64,000 nt of DNA from Streptomyces sp. Je 1-79 (GCF_025195125.1 NZ_JAMGSL010000002.1:248001-312000), one strand, 5' to 3'; shown: positions 52,627 through 63,388, counted from the stretch's first letter. Translations and numbers: made by a program. Notes: generated by a model from the sequence alone, not told the origin.

Positions 52627-54363
52627 GTGAAAGCCCTCGCGCTGACCGGAACCGTCGGGTCGCTGCTGCTGTCCTCCCTCACCGCCGCGCCCGCCCCCGC
52701 CCTGGACGCCCCGCCCTCCGAGACCGGTGGCACGCTCGTCGCCGCGCGCCGCGCGGCCGCCGAAGGCATCCGCTTCGGCGGCTGCCCGGCGGCCGAGAAG
52801 CTGCCGCCGTCGGTCCGGTGCGGCACCGTCCTGGTCCCGCTCGACTACGCGGACCCCGGCGGCAGACGGATCCCGCTCACCGTCAGCCGGGTGAGGGCCT
52901 CCGGCCCGGCCGCCGACCGCCAGGGCGCACTCGTCTTCAACCCGGGCGGCCCCGGGGCCTCGTCGACGTACTTCCCCCTGGTCGCCGAAGTCCCCGAGTG
53001 GAAGCGGATCTCCGCCGCGTACGACCTGGTCGGCTACACCCCGCGCGGGGTGGGCCGCTCCGCCCCGGTCTCCTGCCAGGACCCCGCCGACCGCCCCAAG
53101 GGGCCCACCCCGGCGCCCACCCAGCCCTCCGAGGTCTTCAAGCGGGAGCGGATCGCCCGCGCGAAGACGTACGCGCGGGGCTGTGCGGCCCGTACCGGCA
53201 CGGCGCTGCGGCACTACCACTCGCTCAACAACGCCCGCGACCTGGAGGTGCTGCGCGCCGCGCTCGGCGAGCCGAGGCTGACGTACATGGGCGCCTCCTA
53301 CGGCACGTACTTCGGCGCGCTGTACGCGACGCTCTTCCCGCACCGGGTGCGCCGCATGGTCTTCGACGCGCCCGTCGACCCCGCGCCGGGGCGGATCTGG
53401 TACCTCAACAACCTCGGCCAGTCGGCCGCCTTCGAGCGGCGCTGGGCCGACTTCCGCACCTGGGTCGCCAAGCACGACAAGGTGTACGGCCTCGGCGCCA
53501 CCGCCGAGGAGGTGCGGCGGAGTTACGAGAAGGTCCGCGCCGAACTCGCGGCGCGGCCGGCCGGTGGGCGCGTCGGACCGGGGCAGCTGCACGCGGCGAT
53601 GTTCCAGGCCGGGTACCACGACGGTTACTGGCCGCTGCGGGCCATGGCGCTCGCCCGGTATCTGAAGGGCGATCCGAAGCCGCTCGTCGAGCAGGCGGCG
53701 CCGGGCGAGGAGGTCTCGCAGGACACGGGCAACGGGGCGGCCGTCTACACGGCGGTGGAGTGCAACGACGCGCCGTGGCCGGAGGACTTCGCCGTCTGGG
53801 ACCGGGACAACACCCGGCTGGCGAAGACCGCCCCGTTCGAGACCTGGGACAACGTCTGGGCCAATCTGCCCTGCGCGTACTGGAAGACGCCGCGGCAGAG
53901 GCCGCTGGACGTACGGACCGCTCCTGGGGTGCTGCCGCCGGTGCTGATCCTGGCCGCCGAGCGGGACGCGGCCACGCCGTACGCGGGGGCGCTCGAGCTC
54001 CAGCGCAGGCTGTCGGGGGCGGCGCTGGTGACCGAGCGGGACGCCGGTACGCACGGCATCGGGGGCGGGGCGAACGCCTGCGTCAACGGGTACCTGGAGT
54101 CGTATCTGCTGACGGGCGCCGTCCCGGCGGCCGCCGCAGACCCGGCGGTCGGAACCACGGCCACCGCAGACCCGGCCGCGGGAACCACGGCAGTCGGTGA
54201 CACGGCGGCCGAGAAGACGCCGGTGCGGCGCGCGTCGTGCGCGCCGCACCCGGAGCCGGACCCGGTGTCGCTGGACCGGCGGTCGGAACTCCGTCCGCCG
54301 TCTGATCTTCCGGGTCGAGGGGTGACGTCCCGGCTGGTCGCCGGGCGGTCACCGAGTCGGTAG
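52627..54363 (+). CDS. Secreted alpha/beta hydrolase (tripeptidyl aminopeptidase-like)
   Basis: 578 aa from GTG 52627. Sec signal LALTGTVGSLLLSSLTAAPAPA. The S33-type fold shows FNPGGPGASS (oxyanion hole), GASYGTYFG (nucleophile Ser), LILAAERDAATPYAGA (Asp) and DAGTHGI (His). It belongs to the secreted Streptomyces tripeptidyl-peptidase/SlpD-like group. The C-terminus has a repetitive insert, DPAVGTTATADPAAGTTAVGD, before the usual CAPHPEPDP ending. Substrates are likely peptides. Confidence 0.87.
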   Translation: MKALALTGTVGSLLLSSLTAAPAPALDAPPSETGGTLVAARRAAAEGIRFGGCPAAEKLPPSVRCGTVLVPLDYADPGGRRIPLTVSRVRASGPAADRQGALVFNPGGPGASSTYFPLVAEVPEWKRISAAYDLVGYTPRGVGRSAPVSCQDPADRPKGPTPAPTQPSEVFKRERIARAKTYARGCAARTGTALRHYHSLNNARDLEVLRAALGEPRLTYMGASYGTYFGALYATLFPHRVRRMVFDAPVDPAPGRIWYLNNLGQSAAFERRWADFRTWVAKHDKVYGLGATAEEVRRSYEKVRAELAARPAGGRVGPGQLHAAMFQAGYHDGYWPLRAMALARYLKGDPKPLVEQAAPGEEVSQDTGNGAAVYTAVECNDAPWPEDFAVWDRDNTRLAKTAPFETWDNVWANLPCAYWKTPRQRPLDVRTAPGVLPPVLILAAERDAATPYAGALELQRRLSGAALVTERDAGTHGIGGGANACVNGYLESYLLTGAVPAAAADPAVGTTATADPAAGTTAVGDTAAEKTPVRRASCAPHPEPDPVSLDRRSELRPPSDLPGRGVTSRLVAGRSPSR

Positions 54364-54371
54364 GGCGGCCG

Positions 54372-55085
54372 TCAGGCCAGACCCGCCACCAGGTCCGCCA
54401 CGGAACGGCGGCGGCCGGTGTAGAACGGGACCTCCTCGCGGACGTGCATCCGCGCCTCGGAGGCGCGCAGATGGCGCATGAGGTCGACGATGCGGTGCAG
54501 CTCGTCGGCCTCGAAGGCCAGGAGCCACTCGTAGTCGCCGAGCGAGAACGAGGCGACCGTGTTGGCGCGGACGTCGGGGAAGCCGCGGGCCATCTTGCCG
54601 TGGTCCGCGAGCATCCGGCGGCGGTCCTCGTCCGGCAGCAGGTACCAGTCGTAGGAGCGCACGAAGGGGTAGACGCTCACGTAGTCGCGGGGCGTCTCGT
54701 CGGCCAGGAAGGCCGGGATGTGCGACTTGTTGAACTCGGCGGGGCGGTGCAGCGCCATGTTCGACCAGACCGGCTCGAGGGCGCGGCCCAGCTTGGTGCG
54801 GCGGAAGAGGTTGTACGCGTCCTGGAGCTCGTCGCTCGTCTCGGCGTGCCACCAGATCATGACGTCCGCGTCGGCGCGCAGACCGGAGAGGTCGTACGTG
54901 CCGCGGATGGTGATGTCCTTGGCGGCGAGCTGGTCGAACAGCTCCTGGACCTCGTCGGCGTAGCCGGCGCGGTCCTCGGGCAGGTTGTCGCGCAGCTTGA
55001 ACACAGACCACAGGGTGTAGCGGATGACCTCGTTGAGGTCCTTCGCCTTCTTACCGGCGTTCGGGATCTTTTCGGGCGCACTCAT
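54372..55085 (-). CDS. hemQ: Coproheme decarboxylase HemQ (chlorite dismutase family)
   Basis: 237 aa. Chlorite-dismutase fold of the actinobacterial HemQ group: [44 protein letters not shown] and the proximal His in [10 protein letters not shown]. It converts coproheme to heme b by two decarboxylations, the last step of the coproporphyrin-dependent pathway. It starts 17 bp after hemG and forms an operon with it. Confidence 0.94.
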   Translation of the reverse strand: MSAPEKIPNAGKKAKDLNEVIRYTLWSVFKLRDNLPEDRAGYADEVQELFDQLAAKDITIRGTYDLSGLRADADVMIWWHAETSDELQDAYNLFRRTKLGRALEPVWSNMALHRPAEFNKSHIPAFLADETPRDYVSVYPFVRSYDWYLLPDEDRRRMLADHGKMARGFPDVRANTVASFSLGDYEWLLAFEADELHRIVDLMRHLRASEARMHVREEVPFYTGRRRSVADLVAGLA

Positions 55086-55102
55086 ACGCCTATTCTCGCC
55101 CG

Positions 55103-56629
55103 TCACGGACAGTGCCCCGCACCAGGGTGGGTGGTTTCCGACGTGGCGATGATCTCGTCCGCGAACGCGGCCACGATCTCGTCGGCCGCGCGGTGGCCCG
55201 AGGCGATGCAGGCGGGGATGCCGACGCCCTCGTACACGGCCCCGGCGACGCGCAGTCCGGGGACCTCGGCGACGGCCTCGCGGATGCGGGCGACGCGGGC
55301 GAGATGGCCGACGGGGTACTGCGGGAGGCCGCCGGTCCAGCGGGTGACGGTGGTGGCGACGGGCCGGGCGGTGAGCCCGGTGGCCGCGGCGAGGTCCTTC
55401 AGGGAGGCTTCGACGAGGTCGGCGTCGTCGCGGAAGACCTGCTCCTCCTCGCCGTAGCGGCCGACGGAGGTGCGGAGGACGAAGAGGTCGGGGGCGGCGT
55501 CGGCGACCCACTGCCACTTCTGGCTGGAGAAGGTGGACGCCTTGATGGTGTGCCCGTCGACCGGCGGCACGAGGAAGCCGGAGCCGGGCAGCCCACCCAC
55601 GTCCTGCCGGCGGAAGGCGAGGGTCACGAGCGCCATCGAGGCGTACTCGACCCGGGCGAGTTCCCGCGCGGCCCCCGGCGCCTCCCGGCCGAGCAGTTCG
55701 GCCGCGGCCCAGGCGGGCGCGGCGACGACGACCGCGTCGGCGCCGAACTCCCGGCCCGCGGCGACGACCCGCCAGCGGTCGGCGGCGGACTCCGGCCGAC
55801 CCGTGACGGACTCCGCCCGACCGTTGCCGGGGTCCGTCGTACGGCGGATCCCGGTCACGGGAGCGAGGGTCAGGATCTCGCCGCCGACCGCGCGGATCGC
55901 CGCGGCGACGGCCTCGGGGAGGGTGCCGATGCCGCCCTCGATGCCCAGGAAGGCGGAGCCGCCGAGGCCGGTGGCCGCGCCCGCCGCGTCGGACGGGGTC
56001 GACGCCCCGGCGCGCTGGACCGCGTGGACGGCCTCGGTGAGGGTGGGGTGGGTGCGGGCGGCGGCGAAGAGCGCGGGGACGGCGGCCCGCATCGAGATGC
56101 GGTAGGCGTCACCGGCGTACACCCCGCCGAGCAGCGGCTCGACGAGCCGGTCGACGACCTCGTGGCCCATCCGCTCGGAGACGTACGCGCCGATGGCGAT
56201 GTCCTCGCCGATCTCGGCGGGGGGCAGTTCGCGGTCCCGCCCGACCCGGCGCAGGCCCTCCTCGGAGAGCAGCTCGGTGAGCGCGGAGGCGTCGCCGGGG
56301 ACGCCCATGACGTGGCCCTTGGGCATCGGGCGCAGCGTGCCGCGGGTCCAGACGGACGCGGTGGTCGTCGCGGGCGGCCGGAGCCGGTCCCCGAGCCCGA
56401 CGGCCCGGGCGAGTTCGATCGCCTCCGGCCGGCGGGCGAGCAGCGACTCGGCACCGAGGTCGACGGGGGCGCCGGCGATCTCCCCGGCGAGCAGCTTGCC
56501 GCCGAGCCGGTCGCCGCCTTCGAGCAGCGTCACCCGGAGCCCGGCCGAGACCAGCCGGTGGGCCGCCGCGAGACCGGCGATACCGCCTCCGACGACGACG
56601 ACATGCCTGGTCCTGGTGTCCGCGTTCAT
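55103..56629 (-). CDS. hemG: Protoporphyrinogen/coproporphyrinogen oxidase (HemG/HemY/CgoX)
   Basis: 508 aa FAD enzyme. The N-terminal dinucleotide fold is [17 protein letters not shown] with the following [12 protein letters not shown]; the C-terminal FAD motif is [20 protein letters not shown]. It oxidises coproporphyrinogen III (in coproheme organisms) to coproporphyrin. Its pairing with hemQ supports the coproporphyrin route. The divergent DUF4349 gene starts 127 bp away. Confidence 0.94.
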   Translation of the reverse strand: MNADTRTRHVVVVGGGIAGLAAAHRLVSAGLRVTLLEGGDRLGGKLLAGEIAGAPVDLGAESLLARRPEAIELARAVGLGDRLRPPATTTASVWTRGTLRPMPKGHVMGVPGDASALTELLSEEGLRRVGRDRELPPAEIGEDIAIGAYVSERMGHEVVDRLVEPLLGGVYAGDAYRISMRAAVPALFAAARTHPTLTEAVHAVQRAGASTPSDAAGAATGLGGSAFLGIEGGIGTLPEAVAAAIRAVGGEILTLAPVTGIRRTTDPGNGRAESVTGRPESAADRWRVVAAGREFGADAVVVAAPAWAAAELLGREAPGAARELARVEYASMALVTLAFRRQDVGGLPGSGFLVPPVDGHTIKASTFSSQKWQWVADAAPDLFVLRTSVGRYGEEEQVFRDDADLVEASLKDLAAATGLTARPVATTVTRWTGGLPQYPVGHLARVARIREAVAEVPGLRVAGAVYEGVGIPACIASGHRAADEIVAAFADEIIATSETTHPGAGHCP

Positions 56630-56756
56630 GGCTCCACTCTCTCAAACCCGTTCCGAGGCCAGAACGTGACCGCTTCGCTACCGCTCGGGGGCAACCCGCG
56701 CTCCCCCTCCGAACGTCGAACCGGCAACACTCGTCACCACCCCAGGGGGGGATCTC

Positions 56757-57698
56757 ATGCGTGGAGCGCGAAGAGCGGCCGTGGCGCTGCTGACGGTCTC
56801 GTTGGCGCTGACCGGCTGCGGCGCGGGCTCGTCGGACAGCGGCGCGGACAGCAAGGGGCTGACCGCGGCGAAGCCCGCCGACGGAGCGGAGGGGGCCGGC
56901 GCCGCCGACCGGGGCTACGCGGCGGACAAGGGGGCCACGGATACCAAGAAGCCCGCCGCGCCCCAGCAGCAGCACGTCATCCGTACCGCCGAGCTGTCGG
57001 TGGAGGTCGAGGACGCGGCGAGGGCCCTGGCCACGGCCCGCCGTGTCACCGAGGGCGCGGGAGGTCATGTCTCCCACGAGTCGACCGAGCGGGTCGACGA
57101 CACGCACGTCACCTCGCGGGTCGTGCTGCGCGTGCCGCAGGACTCGTACGACCCGGTGCTGAAGGAGCTGTCGGGCACGGGCCGGCTGCTGTTCCGTAAG
57201 GCGGACGCGAAGGACGTCACCGAGCAGGTGGTGGACGTGGAGAGCCGGATCGCGACCCAGCGGGCCAGCGTCGACCGCGTCCGCAAGCTCATGGACCAGG
57301 CGACGCGGCTGAGCGACGTGGTCACCCTGGAGGGCGAGCTGAGCCGTCGGCAGGCCGACCTGGAGTCGCTGCTCGCGCAGCAGGCCTCGCTGAAGGACCG
57401 TACGACGATGGCGACGATCACCCTCGAACTCACCGAGGAGGAGACGGAGAAGGCGTCGGACTCCGACGACCGGCCGGGCTTCCTGGACGCTCTCGCCGGC
57501 GGCTGGAACGCGCTGGTCACGGCGCTGGCCTGGGCCGGGGTCGTCCTCGCGGCGGTGGCGCCGTGGCTCGCGGTGGCTCTGGCCGGCTATCTGCTGTGGC
57601 GGCTGTTCGTCCGGCCGCGACGCGCGGCGCGCCGCCCGTCGGCGGAACCGGCGGGACGGGTGGAAGGAGCGGAGGGTCCCGGCGTCTCCAGGGACTGA
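56757..57698 (+). CDS. DUF4349 domain lipoprotein
   Basis: 313 aa. Lipobox LALTGCGAG, then a low-complexity linker to about 75, then DUF4349: VIRTAELSVEVEDAARALATARRVTEGAGGHV, a coiled-coil stretch (VDRVRKLMDQATRLSDVVTLEGELSRRQADLESLLAQ), and a C-terminal membrane helix AWAGVVLAAVAPWLAVALAGYLLW followed by a basic tail. It is anchored at both ends of the envelope space. Function unknown. Confidence 0.9.
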   Translation: MRGARRAAVALLTVSLALTGCGAGSSDSGADSKGLTAAKPADGAEGAGAADRGYAADKGATDTKKPAAPQQQHVIRTAELSVEVEDAARALATARRVTEGAGGHVSHESTERVDDTHVTSRVVLRVPQDSYDPVLKELSGTGRLLFRKADAKDVTEQVVDVESRIATQRASVDRVRKLMDQATRLSDVVTLEGELSRRQADLESLLAQQASLKDRTTMATITLELTEEETEKASDSDDRPGFLDALAGGWNALVTALAWAGVVLAAVAPWLAVALAGYLLWRLFVRPRRAARRPSAEPAGRVEGAEGPGVSRD

Positions 57699-57725
57699 AC
57701 CACCGCGCCGACGTAGCGTGTTCGT

Positions 57726-59099
57726 ATGAGCGAACGACTGGTGGTCATCGGCGGCGACGCGGCGGGCATGTCGGCCGCGTCGCAGGCACGCAGACTCAAG
57801 GGCCCCGAGGAGCTGGAGATCGTCGCCTTCGAACGCGGCCACTTCTCCTCCTACTCGGCCTGCGGCATCCCGTACTGGGTCGGCGGCGACGTCGCCGAAC
57901 GCGAGGAGCTGATCGCGCGTGCCCCGGAGGAGCACCGGGCGCGGGACATCGATCTGCGGATGCGCACGGAGGCCGTCGAGGTGGACGTCCCCGGGCAGCG
58001 GGTGCGCAGCCGGGACCTGGAGTCGGGCACCGAGGCGTGGACGGGCTTCGACAAGCTGGTGATCGCGACCGGCGCGCGGCCGCTGCGGCCGCGGATGCCG
58101 GGGATCGACGCCCCGGGTGTGCACGGCGTGCAGACGCTGGACGACGGGCAGGCGCTGCTCGACTCGCTGGAGGGTACGGAGGGCCGCCGCGCGGTGGTCG
58201 TGGGCGCCGGGTACATCGGCGTGGAGATGGCCGAGGCGCTGCTGAACCGCGGCTACGAGGTGACCGTCCTCAACCGGAGCGAGCAGCCGATGACGACGCT
58301 CGACCCGGACATGGGCCGGCTGGTCCACCGGGCGATGGACGGCCTCGGGATCCGGACGGTCGGCTCCGCGGCCGTCACCAAGATCCTGACCGGCGAGGAC
58401 GGCCGGGTCAGGGCGGTGGCGACGGACGACGCCGAGTACCCGGCGGACGTGGTGGTCCTGGGGATGGGCGTGGAGCCGGAGACGACTCTGGCGGAGGCGG
58501 CCGGGCTTCCGCTGGGGGTCCACGGCGGACTGCTGACCGACCTCGCGATGCGGGTGCGGGGCCACGAGAACATCTGGGCGGGCGGCGACTGCGTCGAGGT
58601 CCTGGACCTGGTCTCGGGCCGTGAGCGGCACATCGCGCTCGGCACGCACGCCAACAAGCACGGTCAGGTGATCGGCTCGAACGTGGGCGGCGGCTACGCC
58701 ACGTTCCCGGGCGTGGTCGGTACGGCGGTGTCGAAGGTGTGCGACCTGGAGCTCGCGCGGACGGGTCTGCGCGAGAAGGAGGCCCGTGAGGTGGGCCTGC
58801 GGTACGTGGCGGTGACGGTCGAGTCGACGAGCCGGGCGGGCTACTACCCGGGCGCGGCGCCCATGACGGTGAAGATGCTGGCGGAGCGCGGAACGGGCCG
58901 GCTCCTCGGGGTGCAGATCGTGGGCCGCGAGGGCGCCGCCAAGCGGGTGGACATCGCGGCGGTGGCGTTGACGGCCAGGATGACGGTGGAGCAGATGACG
59001 GCGCTGGACCTGGGGTACGCGCCGCCGTTCTCGCCCGTGTGGGATCCGGTGCTGGTCGCGGCGCGGAAGGCGGTGTCCGCGGTCCGCTCGGCGGGCTGA
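57726..59099 (+). CDS. FAD-dependent oxidoreductase, CoA-disulfide reductase / NADH oxidase-like
   Basis: 457 aa. FAD motif VVIGGDAAGMSAASQARR, redox Cys in SYSACGIPYWVGGD, NAD(P)H motif VVVGAGYIGVEMAEAL and the second FAD motif NIWAGGDCVEV, with a C-terminal dimerisation domain. The single active Cys suits CoA-disulfide reductase or NADH oxidase chemistry. It lies 27 bp after the DUF4349 gene. Confidence 0.9.
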   Translation: MSERLVVIGGDAAGMSAASQARRLKGPEELEIVAFERGHFSSYSACGIPYWVGGDVAEREELIARAPEEHRARDIDLRMRTEAVEVDVPGQRVRSRDLESGTEAWTGFDKLVIATGARPLRPRMPGIDAPGVHGVQTLDDGQALLDSLEGTEGRRAVVVGAGYIGVEMAEALLNRGYEVTVLNRSEQPMTTLDPDMGRLVHRAMDGLGIRTVGSAAVTKILTGEDGRVRAVATDDAEYPADVVVLGMGVEPETTLAEAAGLPLGVHGGLLTDLAMRVRGHENIWAGGDCVEVLDLVSGRERHIALGTHANKHGQVIGSNVGGGYATFPGVVGTAVSKVCDLELARTGLREKEAREVGLRYVAVTVESTSRAGYYPGAAPMTVKMLAERGTGRLLGVQIVGREGAAKRVDIAAVALTARMTVEQMTALDLGYAPPFSPVWDPVLVAARKAVSAVRSAG

Positions 59100-59188
59100 C
59101 GCGAGCGACCCCCGGGACGACGGCGCCGCCCCCGCCCGTGAGGACGGTGGACGGCGGCGCTCACGTCACCGGCGCGGACGTCGTCGAC

Positions 59189-60265
59189 TCAGACGGCCGT
59201 CTTCGTGTGGACGTACTCCACCAGACGCGTCAGCGCGTCCGGGTTCGTCGTCGGCAGCACTCCGTGGCCCAGGTTGAAGACGTGCCCCTCCAGCCCTGCG
59301 GCGGCGGCCAGGACCTCGTCCGTCTTGGCCTCGACGGCCTCCGGGGTGGAGAACAGAACGGCCGGGTCCAGGTTGCCCTGGAGCGCCTTGCCGGGGCCGA
59401 CGCGCCGGGCGGCCTCGTCCATCGGGACGCGCCAGTCGACGCCGACGACGTCGGCGCCCGCCTCGCCCATGAGGCCGAGCAGCTCACCCGTACCGACACC
59501 GAAGTGGATGCGCGGGACGCCGTACGAGGCGACCGCGTCGAACACCTTGACGGAGGCGGGCATCACGGAGCGGCGGTAGTCGGCGGGGGCCAGGGCGCCC
59601 ACCCAGGAGTCGAAGAGCTGGACGGCGGAGGCGCCGGCCTCGATCTGGACCTTGAGGAAGGCCGCGGTGATCTCGGCGAGACGGTCGAGCAGGTCGGCCC
59701 AGAGCTGCGGGTCGCCGTACATCAGCGCCTTGGTGTGCTCGTGGTTGCGGGACGGGCCGCCCTCGACGAGGTAGCTCGCGAGGGTGAAAGGCGCGCCGGC
59801 GAAACCGATGAGCGGGGTGGCGCCCAGCTCTCCCGTGAGCATCCCGATGGCCTCGGTGACGTAGTGGACGTCCTCGGGGGTCAGGTCGCGCAGCCGGTCG
59901 AGGTCGGCGCGGGTGCGGATCGGGTCGGCGACGACCGGGCCGACGCCGGGCTTGATGTCGAGGTCGATGCCGATGGCCTTGAGCGGGACCACGATGTCGC
60001 TGAAGTAGATCGCCGCGTCCACCTTGTGGCGGCGCACGGGCTGCAGCGTGATCTCGGTGACCAGCTCGGGCCGCATGCAGGACTCGAGCATCGGGATGCC
60101 CTCGCGGACCTTCAGGTACTCGGGCAGCGAGCGTCCGGCCTGCCGCATGAACCAGACCGGCGTGTGCGGCACGGGCTCCCGTCGGCACGCCTTGAGGAAC
60201 GCGGAGTCGTGCGTCCGCGACTGCTGCTTCGTCTGCTGGCCCACGGGGCTGTCATTGGCACTCAC
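59189..60265 (-). CDS. hemE: Uroporphyrinogen decarboxylase HemE
   Basis: 358 aa. [15 protein letters not shown] (Arg-binding motif of HemE), [17 protein letters not shown] with the catalytic Asp, and [17 protein letters not shown] are diagnostic. It makes coproporphyrinogen III, the substrate of the hemG product. GTG 60265 is the start used, though its binding site is weak. It diverges from the DUF3000 gene. Confidence 0.96.
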   Translation of the reverse strand: MSANDSPVGQQTKQQSRTHDSAFLKACRREPVPHTPVWFMRQAGRSLPEYLKVREGIPMLESCMRPELVTEITLQPVRRHKVDAAIYFSDIVVPLKAIGIDLDIKPGVGPVVADPIRTRADLDRLRDLTPEDVHYVTEAIGMLTGELGATPLIGFAGAPFTLASYLVEGGPSRNHEHTKALMYGDPQLWADLLDRLAEITAAFLKVQIEAGASAVQLFDSWVGALAPADYRRSVMPASVKVFDAVASYGVPRIHFGVGTGELLGLMGEAGADVVGVDWRVPMDEAARRVGPGKALQGNLDPAVLFSTPEAVEAKTDEVLAAAAGLEGHVFNLGHGVLPTTNPDALTRLVEYVHTKTAV

Positions 60266-60356
60266 GACCAGAATCTTCGCATGTGGCGGGAAGCCGCTCG
60301 CCCGGGCCGGGTGTCCCTCCCTGCGCGAGGCTCCCGTTCCGCCTACTCTTCCCCGC

Positions 60357-61037
60357 ATGGCTGCGGCTCAGGGACATTTTTCCGATCATTCCGACGGTGA
60401 CGGAGGTACGGACGACACGGAGGCGAACGCGGTGCCACCCGCATTCCGGCGGGCGGTCGACGCCCTGCGGGCGGCTCGGCTGCGGCCGGAGCTGGAGATC
60501 GATCCGACCAGGCCGCCGCAGCGCCTGGCGCCGTACGCGTACGCACTGGAGGCGGCCGTCGTCGAGGGCGAGGACGATCTGGCCGACGGGCGGCTCGTGC
60601 TGCTGCACGACCCGGCCGGACACGACGCCTGGAAGGGAACGTTCCGTCTGGTGACGCTGGTCCGGGCGGAGCTGGAGCCGGAGATGGCGGCGGACCCGCT
60701 GCTCCCCGAGGTCTGCTGGTCGTGGCTGACCGGTGCGCTGGAGGCGCGCGGGCTGGCGTACGGGGAGGCGAGCGGCACGGTCACCCAGGCGGGTTCGCAC
60801 TACTTCGGGGGGCTCGCCGAGCGCCGGCCGGCGACCCAGATCGAGATCCGGGCGTCCTGGACGCCGCAGGACGCGCTGGGTGGTGCGCCGGACACCGCGG
60901 CGCATCTGACGGCCTGGTCCGATCTGCTCTGTCAGATCGCGGGGCTTCCGCCGTCGACGCCCGACCCGGGGGCGGGCACGATCTCGGGCGCGGGGGTCGT
61001 CTCGCTGCCCCAGCGCAGGGGTCCTCAGCAGCCCTAG
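60357..61037 (+). CDS. DUF3000 domain protein
   Basis: 226 aa, actinobacterial DUF3000. [40 protein letters not shown] and [23 protein letters not shown] are characteristic. Function unknown. The position next to hemE and before a response regulator and ribonuclease D is, to my recollection, conserved in Streptomyces. Confidence 0.88.
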   Translation: MAAAQGHFSDHSDGDGGTDDTEANAVPPAFRRAVDALRAARLRPELEIDPTRPPQRLAPYAYALEAAVVEGEDDLADGRLVLLHDPAGHDAWKGTFRLVTLVRAELEPEMAADPLLPEVCWSWLTGALEARGLAYGEASGTVTQAGSHYFGGLAERRPATQIEIRASWTPQDALGGAPDTAAHLTAWSDLLCQIAGLPPSTPDPGAGTISGAGVVSLPQRRGPQQP

Positions 61038-61273
61038 GCCCTGTCGTCACCATGGCCCAGGAAGGGGCGCCGGGGCCCGCCGGCGGGGAGGCTCACTCGT
61101 AGGATGATCGATCACGCGTCCGAATTGCCCCAATTGTTACTCACCAAATCGTGATCTTTCCCTAAAGGCGGGCGCCCCAGCTGCCGAAGAGGTCAATGAC
61201 CCCTTCACCGCACGGGTTCGCCCCCGGCTTCTTCCCCGAGCCGGCTCCGTCCCGCATCTCCCCAGGAGGCCGT

Positions 61274-61939
61274 GTGTCCGTTCTCCTCGAGCAGCCCGCA
61301 AGCCTGGTCGCCTACCGCCCGAACAAGCCGACCGCCATGGTCGTCGTGGCCGACCCTCGCGTCCGCTCCACCGTCACCCGCCACCTGTGGGCCCTCGGCG
61401 TACGCGACGTGATCGAGGCGTCGTCCATCGCCGAGGCCCGTCCCCGTGTCGGCAACCCCCGCGACATCTGCGTGGCCGACGTCCACCTTCCCGACGGCAG
61501 CGGCCTGACGCTGCTGTCCGAGACCCGCGCGGCGGGCTGGCCCAACGGCCTCGCCCTCTCCGCGGCCGACGACATCGGCGCGGTGCGCAACGCACTGGCC
61601 GGTGGGGTCAAGGGCTATGTCGTCACCGGTACGCGGACCAACATCGGGCACCCCACCCGCCCCGGAGCCGCCCCCATCGGCGCCGCGGCAGCCCGCCTCG
61701 GCCACCGCCGCCCCCCGGGTGCTCCGAGCCACCCAGGCGGCTACCGCGAGCTCTCCGGCCGTGAGGTCGAGGTGCTCCGGCTGGTGGCCGAAGGCCAGTC
61801 GAACAAGGCGATCGGCGTGTCCATGGGCCTGTCGGCCCTGACGGTCAAGAGCCACCTGGCCAGGATCGCCCGCAAGCTGGGCACCGGCGACCGGGCCGGG
61901 ATGGTCGCGGTGGCGCTGCGCACCGGGATCATCCACTGA
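61274..61939 (+). CDS. LuxR-type response regulator
   Basis: 221 aa from GTG 61274, with AGGAGG six bases upstream. Receiver-like domain: VVVADPRVRSTVTRHL, CVADVHLPDGSG (phosphorylatable Asp). The acid pair of the pocket is reduced to a single Asp (VADP). C-terminal LuxR HTH: LSGREVEVLRLVAEGQSNKAIGVSMGLSALTVKSHLARI. No kinase gene adjoins, so it is an orphan. The 236-bp upstream gap is AT-rich around 61110-61165. Confidence 0.88.
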   Translation: MSVLLEQPASLVAYRPNKPTAMVVVADPRVRSTVTRHLWALGVRDVIEASSIAEARPRVGNPRDICVADVHLPDGSGLTLLSETRAAGWPNGLALSAADDIGAVRNALAGGVKGYVVTGTRTNIGHPTRPGAAPIGAAAARLGHRRPPGAPSHPGGYRELSGREVEVLRLVAEGQSNKAIGVSMGLSALTVKSHLARIARKLGTGDRAGMVAVALRTGIIH

Positions 61940-61987
61940 GTACGGGACGCCCCCGAACGGGCACCCCGCGCGGTTGACGAAAGATCG

Positions 61988-62021
61988 GCGCCTGTCGACG
62001 GAACGTTCCGTCGACAGGCGC
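61988..62021. other. 34-bp perfect palindrome
   Basis: Two 17-base arms, GCGCCTGTCGACGGAAC and its exact complement, meet without a loop, 48 bp after the response regulator stop and 26 bp before rnd. It could be a terminator hairpin or a regulator site. Confidence 0.85.
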
Positions 62022-62047
62022 TTGCCGTTCACAGATACCCTTGACAC

Positions 62048-63331
62048 GTGACCGACGCCCAAGAGACCGCAGCAGACACAGCACTGCGAACCACCGGGGG
62101 CGCTCCCCCGGACGACGACGTCCCTGCGAATGGGCTGCCGATCCCCTTGCTGGAGCCCCGCGAGGGCATTCCGCCCGTCGTGACGACCGACGAGGCGCTC
62201 GCCGAGGTGATCGCCGCGTTCGCCGCGGGCCACGGGCCCGTCGCCGTCGACGCCGAGCGCGCCTCGGGGTACCGCTACGGCCAGCGTGCCTATCTCGTCC
62301 AGCTCCGCCGTGAGGGCGCGGGCAGCGCGCTCGTCGACCCGGTGGGCTGCCCCGATCTGTCCGGCCTCGGTGAGGCGCTGGCGGGGACCGAGTGGATCCT
62401 GCACGCCGCGACCCAGGACCTGCCGTGCCTGCGGGACATAGGCATGGTGCCCACCCGGCTGTTCGACACCGAGCTGGCCGGCCGCCTCGCGGGCTTCCCG
62501 CGGGTCGGGCTCGGGGCCATGGTCGAGTCCGTTCTCGGCTACGCCCTGGAGAAGGGGCACTCCGCGGTGGACTGGTCCACCCGCCCGCTGCCCGAGCCGT
62601 GGCTCCGGTACGCCGCGCTGGACGTCGAGCTTCTCGTCGACCTGCGTGACGCACTGGAGAAGGAGCTCGACCGGCAGGGCAAGCTGGAGTGGGCCCTGCA
62701 GGAGTTCGACGCGATCGCCTCGGCCCCGCCCGCCCCTCCCCGCAAGGACCCCTGGCGGCGGACCTCCGGCATGCACAAGGTGCGGCGCCGGCGTCAGATG
62801 GCGGTCGTACGGGAGCTGTGGACGGCCCGGGACCGGATCGCCCAGCGGCGGGACGTCTCGCCGGGCAAGGTGCTGAGCGACGCGGCGATCGTGGAGGCCT
62901 CGCTCGCGGTGCCGGCGAACGTGGCGGCGCTGACCGCGCTCCCGGGCTTCGGCCACCGCATGGGCCGGCGTCAGCTGGAGCAGTGGCAGGCGGCCGTGGA
63001 CCGGGCGAAGGCCCTCCCGGACGGCGAGCTCCCCCAGCCCGGCCAGCCGGTCGCGGGCCCGCCCCCGCCGCGCGCCTGGGCGGACAAGGACCCGGCGGCG
63101 GCCGCCCGGCTGTCGGCGGCCCGCACGGCGGTCTCGGCCCTCGCGGAGGAGCTGAACCTCCCCCAGGAGAACCTGATCACCCCGGACACGGTCCGCCGCG
63201 TCTGCTGGGAGCCCCCGGCCCCGGCCACCCCCGACACGGTCGCGGCCGCCCTCACGGGCCACGGCGCCCGGCCGTGGCAGGTGGAGCTGGTGACCCCGCT
63301 CCTGGTCACGGCCCTGTCGGCGACGGCGTAA
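62048..63331 (+). CDS. rnd: Ribonuclease D family exonuclease with HRDC domain
   Basis: 427 aa. DEDDy exonuclease: VAVDAERASGY (Exo I), HAATQDLPCLRDI (Exo II) and YAALDVELLVDL (Exo III, Tyr type). An HRDC helical domain follows at about 240-310 (ARDRIAQRRDVSPGKVLSDAAIVEA). It trims tRNA 3' ends. GTG 62048 is the start used. The 60 residues before the catalytic domain are an acidic extension typical of actinobacteria. Confidence 0.92.
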   Translation: MTDAQETAADTALRTTGGAPPDDDVPANGLPIPLLEPREGIPPVVTTDEALAEVIAAFAAGHGPVAVDAERASGYRYGQRAYLVQLRREGAGSALVDPVGCPDLSGLGEALAGTEWILHAATQDLPCLRDIGMVPTRLFDTELAGRLAGFPRVGLGAMVESVLGYALEKGHSAVDWSTRPLPEPWLRYAALDVELLVDLRDALEKELDRQGKLEWALQEFDAIASAPPAPPRKDPWRRTSGMHKVRRRRQMAVVRELWTARDRIAQRRDVSPGKVLSDAAIVEASLAVPANVAALTALPGFGHRMGRRQLEQWQAAVDRAKALPDGELPQPGQPVAGPPPPRAWADKDPAAAARLSAARTAVSALAEELNLPQENLITPDTVRRVCWEPPAPATPDTVAAALTGHGARPWQVELVTPLLVTALSATA

Positions 63332-63352
63332 CCGCCTCGCCGACCCTGCGAC

Positions 63353-63380
63353 AGCCCCCGGCCGCACGCGGCCGGGGGCT
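63353..63380. terminator. Bidirectional terminator after rnd
   Basis: Perfect 13-bp stem AGCCCCCGGCCGC / GCGGCCGGGGGCT with a 2-nt loop, 21 bp past the rnd stop and 8 bp before the stop of the convergent hydrolase gene. Confidence 0.8.
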
Positions 63381-63388
63381 CGGCCGCG

